A stretch of 14,064 bases of DNA from an uncultured Methanomicrobiales archaeon. Its GTDB lineage: Archaea; Thermoplasmatota; Thermoplasmata; Methanomassiliicoccales; Methanomethylophilaceae. Made by a program: the position numbers and the translations under genes. Location of the stretch: NCBI GenBank assembly GCA_937892275.1, contig CALAVG010000162.1, forward strand, positions 1-14,064, written 5' to 3'. Every line of letters starts with the position of its first letter. Position 1 is the first letter of the stretch. A model generated the notes under the pieces. That model ran no database searches. It was not told where the DNA came from and saw only the letters and a program-made list of their open reading frames with translations. Shown piece by piece: positions 6,732 to 13,087 of this stretch.

Positions 6732-8366
6732 TCAGTCCTCGGAAATGCCGTCTCCGGCTCCGTATTTCTTCTTGATGGCGGCCATCACGAGCCCCCTGTG
6801 CAGGGGCGAGGGGGAAAGGGGCCTGCTGTTGAACTCCGGATGGAACTGGGCTGCCATGAAGAACGGATGGCCCTCGAGCTCTCCAATCTCCATTCTCCTG
6901 CCGTCCTCCGATCTGCCACTGAAACGCCAGCCGCATTTCTCCAGCCTCTGCACGTAGTCCTGGTTGACCTCGTACCTGTGCCTGTGGCGCTCGTCGCAGA
7001 CCCTGCCGCCGTAGAGGGAGCAGGCCTTGGAGCCCTCCGAAATCGCCGTGCGGAACCTTCCTAGCCTCATCGTCCCGCCCATTCCGGTGATGTTCCTCTG
7101 CTCAGGCATGATACAGATTACGGGGTCGGGGGTATCCGGCGAGAACTCTGTGGAATCGGCCTTGGCGATCCCTGCCACGTCGCGTGCTATCTCAATGGTA
7201 GCTATCTGGAAACCGAGACAGATGCCCAGGAACGGTATGTCATGTTCCCTTGCGAACCTCGCAGCGACGATCATCCCTTCTATGCCCCTGGTTCCGAATC
7301 CCCCGGGAATCAGGATTCCGTCGCATCCTTCCAACAGGTGCTCGGGATCCTCGCTCATGAAACGGTCCGAGTCTATGAATCTTATTTTGACGCCGCATCT
7401 CAGCCCGGAGCCGGCATGGACGAAGGATTCGATATGGCTCATGTACGAATCGCTCAGTGTCGTGTATTTCCCGACCACGGCTATCTCCACCGTCCTTTCG
7501 GGCGATAGGATGCCGTCAAGGAAGACATTCCATTGCTCTATGGCCGGATCCTTGGCCATTAGCTTCAGGCCCATGTGCTTTATGATGTAGTCCGCTACGC
7601 CCTGCCTGTCCAGTATTATGGGGACCTCATATATGGAGCGTGCATCGGGGCATGATATGACCGCATCCTTATCGACATCGCAGAACATGGATATCTTCCC
7701 CTTCGCCTGATCGTTGATCCCTTCCCTGCACCTGCAGACGATCATGTCCGGTCTGATGCCTGCGTTCATCAGATCCCTCACCGAATGCTGGGTGGGCTTT
7801 GTCTTCTCCTCCCCAACGGAGCCCATTATCGGTACCAGCGTGCAATGCACGAACATCGCGTTCTCCTCTCTCCCGATGTCGCGGCCCAGCTGCCTGGCGG
7901 CTTCCAGGAACGGCATGGATTCCATGTCACCTACCGTACCTCCGAGCTCCACGATGGTGACATCCGCATCCGAGTTCCTCGCAGTTCTCACGATCATCTC
8001 CTTGATCTCATTAGTGATGTGGGGGACGATCTGCACGGTCTTCCCCAGGTACTCGCCCTTGCGCTCCTTCTCGATCACCGAGCGGTACACCTTCCCGGTG
8101 GTGATGTTATTGTCACGGCCGAGTTTCAAATCCATGAAGCGTTCGTAGTTACCGAGGTCGAGATCCACCTCCCCTCCGTCATCTAGCACGTAGACCTCTC
8201 CGTGCTCGTACGGATTCATGGTACCTGCGTCAATATTCAGATAGGGGTCGACCTTGATGCTGGTGACCTTTATTCCGCGGGATTTCAGCAGGAATCCAAT
8301 GGATGATGCTGTAATGCCCTTTCCGAGGCCCGATATCACACCACCGCTGACGAAAATGAATTTCAT
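6732..8366 (-). CDS. pyrG: CTP synthase (glutamine-hydrolysing)
   Basis: Aminates UTP to CTP with ATP and glutamine-derived ammonia, the last step of pyrimidine nucleotide synthesis. The 544-residue protein has the N-terminal synthetase domain (FVSGGVISGLGKG P-loop at about 5-17, DPYLNIDAGTMNPYEHGEV near 40-58, and KTKPTQHSV, part of the UTP/CTP site). The C-terminal class I glutamine amidotransferase domain has nucleophile Cys383 in GICLGFQ, then MGGTMRLG, and His509 and Glu511 in QFHPEF. The start was chosen at 8366, because MKFIFVSGG is the canonical family N-terminus; the frame stays open 21 codons further but that stretch (MLVFMLTFIYII and on) covers the promoter. The sequence resembles archaeal PyrG. 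It is divergent from carAB across 211 bp, a sensible arrangement for coordinating pyrimidine synthesis. Confidence 0.97.
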   Translation of the reverse strand: MKFIFVSGGVISGLGKGITASSIGFLLKSRGIKVTSIKVDPYLNIDAGTMNPYEHGEVYVLDDGGEVDLDLGNYERFMDLKLGRDNNITTGKVYRSVIEKERKGEYLGKTVQIVPHITNEIKEMIVRTARNSDADVTIVELGGTVGDMESMPFLEAARQLGRDIGREENAMFVHCTLVPIMGSVGEEKTKPTQHSVRDLMNAGIRPDMIVCRCREGINDQAKGKISMFCDVDKDAVISCPDARSIYEVPIILDRQGVADYIIKHMGLKLMAKDPAIEQWNVFLDGILSPERTVEIAVVGKYTTLSDSYMSHIESFVHAGSGLRCGVKIRFIDSDRFMSEDPEHLLEGCDGILIPGGFGTRGIEGMIVAARFAREHDIPFLGICLGFQIATIEIARDVAGIAKADSTEFSPDTPDPVICIMPEQRNITGMGGTMRLGRFRTAISEGSKACSLYGGRVCDERHRHRYEVNQDYVQRLEKCGWRFSGRSEDGRRMEIGELEGHPFFMAAQFHPEFNSRPLSPSPLHRGLVMAAIKKKYGAGDGISED

Positions 8367-8398
8367 GTGAATCAACGGGATTATCCTATCTGCGATGA

Positions 8399-8409
8399 TG
8401 TAGATAAAC
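8399..8409 (-). promoter_or_regulatory. TATA-like box for pyrG
   Basis: On the minus strand this reads GTTTATCTACA, centred about 38 bp before the ATG at 8366, implying a leader of roughly 13 nt. No strong ribosome-binding site is visible there. Its core TTTATCTAC recurs in inverted orientation at 8491-8499 within the same divergent promoter region. Confidence 0.45.
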
Positions 8410-8435
8410 GTTAACATGAAAACCAACATATGAAC

Positions 8436-8447
8436 TACAAAATTGTA
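8436..8447. repeat. Short inverted repeat in the pyrG-carA intergenic region
   Basis: TACAA-AA-TTGTA is a perfect 5-2-5 inverted repeat in the AT-rich divergent promoter region. It could be a regulator half-site pair, but a repeat this short in AT-rich DNA can also arise by chance. Confidence 0.3.
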
Positions 8448-8490
8448 AAGAACAAGACATTTGATATAGAAATAACAGATTTAATAGGAT

Positions 8491-8514
8491 TTTATCTACG
8501 AAATCGACAGATAA
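8491..8514. promoter_or_regulatory. Candidate operator between pyrG and carA
   Basis: TTATCT (8492-8497) and AGATAA (8509-8514) form a perfect inverted repeat with an 11-bp spacer, one helical turn or so between half-site centres. TTTATCTAC at 8491-8499 is also the inverse copy of GTAGATAAA at 8400-8408 over the pyrG promoter. The element lies about 50 bp upstream of the carA TATA box. A shared pyrimidine-responsive operator is possible but is only inferred from symmetry and position. Confidence 0.35.
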
Positions 8515-8545
8515 TCATCAAAAAAGTATTGTATCAGCATCAGGG

Positions 8546-8553
8546 TTATATAG
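8546..8553 (+). promoter_or_regulatory. TATA-like box for carAB
   Basis: TTATATAG lies with its centre about 28 bp before the carA ATG at 8578, with a purine-rich CAGGG just upstream. There is no ribosome-binding site before the ATG (the preceding bases are AAATCCCCG), so the transcript is probably leaderless. Confidence 0.65.
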
Positions 8554-8577
8554 GGTCTATTAGATGGCAAATCCCCG

Positions 8578-9660
8578 ATGACTAGCTATCTAGTGCTCGA
8601 GGACGGAACTGTTTATGAAGGGGAACCCTTCGGTTATGATGCGGATGCTTACGGAGAGGTCGTTTTCAGTACCGGTATGAGCGGATATCAGGAGAGCCTT
8701 ACCGATCCGTCGTACAGGGGACAGATCCTTGTGATGACGTTCCCGATCATCGGGAACTACGGTATCTCGGAGGAGTTCTTCCAATCATCGGGTATCCACT
8801 GTCGTGCGCTGGTGGTCAGGGAATATACCGACTGCCCCTCATACTCCTACGGCGGAAGGACGATAGACGGTTTCCTAAAGGAATACGGTGTACCGGGTAT
8901 CTCGGGCATCGACACGAGGGATCTGGTGGTGAGGATCAGGGAACGTGGCACACTCAAAGGTGCACTCATACACGATCCTGAATCGATACAGGACACCGTG
9001 AGCAGACTTTCCACGATGCCTACGCCTTCGGAATCCGACCTGGTATCTGAGGTCACCTGTCCGAAGATGATGAGGATAGACAATGGCAAGGCGCATACCG
9101 TGGGCCTGCTAGACTGCGGTATGAAGGCCAATATATTGGATAGCTTAAGTGAATACTTCAACGTGATGGTCTTCCCGTACGACACACCTTCCGACATCAT
9201 ACAGGAATCAGGGGTGCACGGTCTGCTGGTATCCAACGGTCCTGGGGACCCCAGCCATCCGAACATAATGAAAGGTCCTGTCAGGACCGTTTCGGATCTT
9301 TCCGCTGTAATGCCAATCATGGGCATCTGTCTGGGCAACCAGATTACCGCATTGGCATTCGGGGGAAGCACATACAAGATGAAATTCGGCCACCGCGGAT
9401 GCAATCAACCTGTCTCCTACGAGGGGAAGGTGTACATCACCAGTCAGAATCACGGCTTCGCCGTGGACGAGCACAGTCTGGACGGCACCGGGCTGATAGC
9501 GGATCAATTCAACATCAACGATCGCTCGGTGGAAGGTATGAGGCATAGGGATCTACCAATATTCACAGCCCAATATCATCCCGAGGCGAATCCGGGCCCG
9601 CAAGACACATCGTTCCTGTTCAAGAGGCTGTATCTGGCCGTAGAGGAGGTGAAAAGATGA
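8578..9660 (+). CDS. carA: Carbamoyl-phosphate synthase, small (glutaminase) subunit
   Basis: Hydrolyses glutamine and passes ammonia to CarB for carbamoyl phosphate synthesis, feeding pyrimidines and arginine. At 360 residues it is of normal length. The N-terminal CarA-specific domain (about 1-140) opens with LVLEDGTVYEGEPFG and contains GEVVFSTGMSGYQESLTDPSY. The class I glutamine amidotransferase domain (about 170-355) has an oxyanion-type loop SNGPGDP, nucleophile Cys251 in MGICLGNQ, and His334 and Glu336 in QYHPEA. All catalytic residues are present. The stop TGA overlaps the carB ATG as ATGA, so translation of the two subunits is likely coupled, which helps balance the complex. The promoter region is shared, back to back, with pyrG. 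Confidence 0.97.
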   Translation: MTSYLVLEDGTVYEGEPFGYDADAYGEVVFSTGMSGYQESLTDPSYRGQILVMTFPIIGNYGISEEFFQSSGIHCRALVVREYTDCPSYSYGGRTIDGFLKEYGVPGISGIDTRDLVVRIRERGTLKGALIHDPESIQDTVSRLSTMPTPSESDLVSEVTCPKMMRIDNGKAHTVGLLDCGMKANILDSLSEYFNVMVFPYDTPSDIIQESGVHGLLVSNGPGDPSHPNIMKGPVRTVSDLSAVMPIMGICLGNQITALAFGGSTYKMKFGHRGCNQPVSYEGKVYITSQNHGFAVDEHSLDGTGLIADQFNINDRSVEGMRHRDLPIFTAQYHPEANPGPQDTSFLFKRLYLAVEEVKR

Positions 9661-12600
9661 GGAAGGACTACAGGAAGCTTCTGGTGATAGGTTCAGGTCC
9701 GATAGTGATAGGACAGGCCGCAGAGTTCGATTTCTCGGGTTCGCAGGCATGCCGTTCCCTCCGTGAGGAGGGGTACAGCACAGTCCTCGTAAACAGCAAC
9801 CCGGCCACGATACAGACCGATCCAGATACTGCGGACAGGGTCTATGTGGAGCCGATGACGGCAGAGTCCGTCGCCAGGATAATAGAGAAGGAAGGTATCG
9901 ACGGTGTCATATCCGGAATGGGCGGCCAGACGGCCCTCAACATCTCCGCAGAACTTGCTGATAAGGGTTATCTGGAGAGATACGGGGCTGAGCTGGTGGG
10001 TACGCAGCCCGAGGCGATCCGCAGGTCAGAGGACAGAGAACTGTTCAAGGAGGTCATGGAGGAAATCGGCGAACCCGTTCCGAAGTCATGCTCCGTCAGC
10101 AGTGTCGATGAGGCGATAGAGGCCGTTGACAGCATCGGAGGATATCCTGTATTGGTCCGTCCGGCGTTCACCCTGGGCGGCACCGGAGGGGGCGTAGCCT
10201 ATGATGAATCCGATCTCCGTGACATCTGCTCATTGGGGCTGTCGTACAGCCGCATCCACCAGGTCCTGATTGAGGAATCCGTCCTTGGGTGGAAGGAGAT
10301 AGAGTACGAGGTGATGAGGGACTCCAAGGATAATTGCATCATAGTGTGCAACATGGAGAATCTGGATGCCATGGGGATTCACACAGGCGAATCCATCGTA
10401 TGCGCCCCGTGCCTTACACTATCCGACAGGGACCTCCAGATGTTCCGTACCGCGTCTATAAAGATCATCCGTTCGCTGGAGATAGAGGGCGGATGCAACG
10501 TGCAGTTCGCGTTCAACCCCGCTACGCATGAGTACCGTGTTATAGAGGTGAATCCCCGTGTATCGAGGTCATCCGCCTTGGCATCCAAGGCAACCGGATA
10601 TCCTATCGCGAGGGTGGCGGCCAAGATAGCCGTTGGCTATTCATTGGACGAGATCTACAACCATATCACCGGCAACACCTTCGCGGCATTCGAGCCTACA
10701 TTGGACTATGTGGTGGTGAAGATCCCCCGTTGGCCCTTCGACAAGTTCCGTTCAGTCGACAGGCATCTCGGGACGCAGATGAAATCCACTGGAGAGATAA
10801 TGGCCATCGGCCATAACGTCGAGGAAGCACTGATGAAGGGCCTCCGGTCCCTGGAGATAGGCGTGGACGGTCTGGACCCCATACAGATGTCCGACGAGGA
10901 GATCAGCGAGGAGTTCAGGAATCCCACCGACCGCCGTATATTCGCGATAGGCGAGGCACTGAGGAGGGGTTGGGATCCCGAGAAGGTCTCGGAGGAGACC
11001 CACTGGGATATCTACTTCGTCAAGAAGGTCAAGAACATCATCGATATGGAATCCATGATCAAAGAGGGGCTAACCGAGACGACCCTCAGGAAGGCCAAGG
11101 AGATGGGGTTCTCGGATGAGGCGATAGCCGGGCTCCTGGGTTGCGGACCGGAGGACATCCGCTTCAAGCGCGAGGAACTATCCATAATCGCCTGTTTTAA
11201 AGTGGTCGACACCTGTGCTGCGGAGTTCGCGGCGGCGACGCCGTACTACTACAGCACCTACCATGGCCGTTCCTCGGAGGTCAAAGGCAACAGCGGGAAG
11301 AAGGTCGTCATCGTCGGGGGCGGACCCATACGCATCGGTCAGGGTATAGAGTTCGATTACTGCTGCGTACACGCTGTTATGGCGTTGCAGGAAGAGGGAA
11401 TAGAAGCTGTAATGATCAACAACAATCCCGAGACCGTTTCCACCGACTATGACATCTCCGACCGCCTTTACTTCGAGCCTCTCGGTTTGGAGGATGTGCT
11501 GAACGTGGTCAGGGCTGAGGATGCGGACGGTGTCATCTGCCAGTACGGAGGTCAGACCTCGGTCAATCTGGCCATGGACCTGGAGGAAGCCCTCAGAGGT
11601 ACGAAGACCAGGATCCTGGGAACATCTCCTGACCAGATGGACGTGGCAGAGGACAGGAAAAGGTTCACCAGTCTCATGCGCACCCTCGGTATAAGGCAGC
11701 CGCCATCTGGCACCGCATACTCCTACGATGAGGCCCTGTCCATCGCCAACGAGATCGGATACCCGGTGCTGGTCCGCCCGAGCTATGTCCTCGGAGGACG
11801 TGCCATGGAGATTGTCTATTCTGACGAGGAACTGCATACCTACATGGATACGGCGGTCAGGGCATCCCACCACCATCCGGTGCTAATAGACAAGTATCTT
11901 GCGGAGGCAGTCGAAATAGACGTCGATTCAATCTGTGACGGAGAGGATGTCTATGTAGGAGGGATACTGGAGCATATCGAGTATGCTGGCTGCCACTCCG
12001 GTGATGCTACGATGGTCATGCCGCCCTACAACATCCCTCCGAACATCATCGATGATATTGTAGAGATAAACCGCAAGGTCGCCCTTTCGCTGAGGATCGT
12101 AGGGCTGATGAATCTCCAGTTGGCGTACAAGGATGGGGAGATCTGGATGATCGAGGCCAACCCTAGGGCGTCGAGGACGGTACCGTTCATTTCCAAGTCA
12201 ACGGGAGTGCAGATGGCGAAGATAGGGGTGAAGGTCATGCTGGGCAAGAAGCTGAAGGATTTCGGGCTCTCAGGATACAGACCGATAGACCATTTCGCCG
12301 TCAAGGAATCGGTGTTCCCGTTCCTCAAGCTTCCGGGTGTGGATTCCATCCTGACTCCGGAGATGAAGTCGACCGGTGAGGTGATGGGTATCGACCCCGA
12401 CCTTCATGCCGCGTGTCTCAAGGCCCTCACGGCAGCGGGCACGGTTCTGCCCAAGGAGGGAGGCGTGTACATCACCGTGAACGATCATGACAAGCACCGT
12501 GCAGTTTCCGTCGCCCAATCCCTGAAGGATATGGGATTCCATCTCTACGCGACTAAAGGTACCTCGTCGTATCTGAAAGAGCATGGGATTGAGAGCACGA

Positions 12601-12863
12601 TGGTGTTCAAAAACCAAGAGGGGGAACCCAACGCCATGAGCCTGATGCGCCAGGGCAAGATAGATCTGCTCATCAATACGCCTTCGAAGCATTCGGGAAC
12701 GATCAGGGATGGGCACAGCATGCGCCGCCTGGCCGTTGAATTGGAGATTCCATACATCACCACCATGAACGGGGCCGAGATGGCGATAGGTGCCATGCAG
12801 GTGGAGCTCAAGGGCTCCATGGATGTCAAGAGCATGCAGGAATATCATACCTTGGAATTCTAA
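9657..12863 (+). CDS. carB: Carbamoyl-phosphate synthase, large subunit
   Basis: Makes carbamoyl phosphate from bicarbonate, ammonia supplied by CarA, and two ATP. The 1068 residues match the full-length fused family. The N-terminal half (about 1-400) is the carboxyphosphate ATP-grasp unit, with GSGPIVIGQAAEFD near the start and metal ligands Gln283, Glu297 and Asn299 (the last two in VIEVNPRVSRSS). An oligomerisation region spans about 400-545. The second ATP-grasp half (about 548-930) opens with GGGPIRIGQGIEFDY and has IEANPRASRT as its metal site. The MGS-like allosteric domain (about 935-1068) contains LYATKGTS and LLINTPS, where nucleotide effectors bind in the bacterial enzyme. The start ATG is inside carA and is preceded by a strong GGAGGTG site five bases upstream. 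In many archaea carB is split; here it is one chain. Confidence 0.97.
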   Translation: MRKDYRKLLVIGSGPIVIGQAAEFDFSGSQACRSLREEGYSTVLVNSNPATIQTDPDTADRVYVEPMTAESVARIIEKEGIDGVISGMGGQTALNISAELADKGYLERYGAELVGTQPEAIRRSEDRELFKEVMEEIGEPVPKSCSVSSVDEAIEAVDSIGGYPVLVRPAFTLGGTGGGVAYDESDLRDICSLGLSYSRIHQVLIEESVLGWKEIEYEVMRDSKDNCIIVCNMENLDAMGIHTGESIVCAPCLTLSDRDLQMFRTASIKIIRSLEIEGGCNVQFAFNPATHEYRVIEVNPRVSRSSALASKATGYPIARVAAKIAVGYSLDEIYNHITGNTFAAFEPTLDYVVVKIPRWPFDKFRSVDRHLGTQMKSTGEIMAIGHNVEEALMKGLRSLEIGVDGLDPIQMSDEEISEEFRNPTDRRIFAIGEALRRGWDPEKVSEETHWDIYFVKKVKNIIDMESMIKEGLTETTLRKAKEMGFSDEAIAGLLGCGPEDIRFKREELSIIACFKVVDTCAAEFAAATPYYYSTYHGRSSEVKGNSGKKVVIVGGGPIRIGQGIEFDYCCVHAVMALQEEGIEAVMINNNPETVSTDYDISDRLYFEPLGLEDVLNVVRAEDADGVICQYGGQTSVNLAMDLEEALRGTKTRILGTSPDQMDVAEDRKRFTSLMRTLGIRQPPSGTAYSYDEALSIANEIGYPVLVRPSYVLGGRAMEIVYSDEELHTYMDTAVRASHHHPVLIDKYLAEAVEIDVDSICDGEDVYVGGILEHIEYAGCHSGDATMVMPPYNIPPNIIDDIVEINRKVALSLRIVGLMNLQLAYKDGEIWMIEANPRASRTVPFISKSTGVQMAKIGVKVMLGKKLKDFGLSGYRPIDHFAVKESVFPFLKLPGVDSILTPEMKSTGEVMGIDPDLHAACLKALTAAGTVLPKEGGVYITVNDHDKHRAVSVAQSLKDMGFHLYATKGTSSYLKEHGIESTMVFKNQEGEPNAMSLMRQGKIDLLINTPSKHSGTIRDGHSMRRLAVELEIPYITTMNGAEMAIGAMQVELKGSMDVKSMQEYHTLEF

Positions 12864-12887
12864 GGCCCGTTGAGCAAACAACTTCCA

Positions 12888-12909
12888 TCCCGTATGCGCC
12901 CATACGGGA
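12888..12909 (+). terminator. Hairpin terminator after carB
   Basis: TCCCGTATG and CATACGGGA form a perfect 9-bp stem with a CGCC loop, beginning 25 bp past the carB stop codon. A short TATTTT follows within a few bases. It most likely marks the 3' end of the carAB transcript. Confidence 0.65.
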
Positions 12910-12965
12910 CCTATTTTCCATCGTTAAGATTCAATCTGTCAATTGAGCATATATTGACTCATTAA

Positions 12966-13044
12966 TTAGACAAATATCTAATTTGAACAAAATAATTAAT
13001 TGTTTTATTGAATATTTATGCAAAAATATTCGGCATTTGTCTAA
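12966..13044. promoter_or_regulatory. AT-rich regulatory region upstream of right-hand glutamine synthetase
   Basis: This region is far more AT-rich than the genes. It holds TTAGACAA (12966-12973) and its reverse complement TTGTCTAA (13037-13044), each in a longer match to ATTTGTCTAA, forming a wide inverted pair about 71 bp apart. Between them lies a perfect inverted repeat at 13010-13031. The layout suggests regulated expression of the glutamine synthetase, possibly with DNA looping, but no known operator is recognised. Confidence 0.4.
13010..13031. repeat. Perfect 8-6-8 inverted repeat, candidate operator
   Basis: GAATATTT (13010-13017) and AAATATTC (13024-13031) are exact reverse complements separated by ATGCAA. 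The repeat sits about 30 bp upstream of the TATA-like box of the downstream glutamine synthetase, a position used by archaeal regulators acting near the promoter. It differs from the GGAA-N6-TTCC operator described for NrpR of methanogens, though it has the same 6-bp spacer. Confidence 0.45.
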
Positions 13045-13057
13045 AATTACCACCATG

Positions 13058-13067
13058 ATTATATATC
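13058..13067 (+). promoter_or_regulatory. TATA-like box for right-hand glutamine synthetase
   Basis: ATTATATATC is centred about 25 bp upstream of the ATG at 13088, so transcription should begin at or next to the start codon. The AAGGA at 13081-13085 is only 2 bp from the ATG, too close for a normal ribosome-binding site, which also favours leaderless initiation. Confidence 0.65.
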
Positions 13068-13087
13068 GCGAGAATCCTGCAAGGATT

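Noticed and set aside
8367..8429. 21-residue N-terminal extension of PyrG from an upstream ATG
   Set aside because: The canonical family N-terminus starts at MKFIFVSGG (8366), and the extension overlaps the proposed TATA box.
11178..11876. Minus-strand ORF of 232 aa
   Set aside because: It is antisense to the second ATP-grasp half of carB, and that frame's conservation accounts for the sequence.
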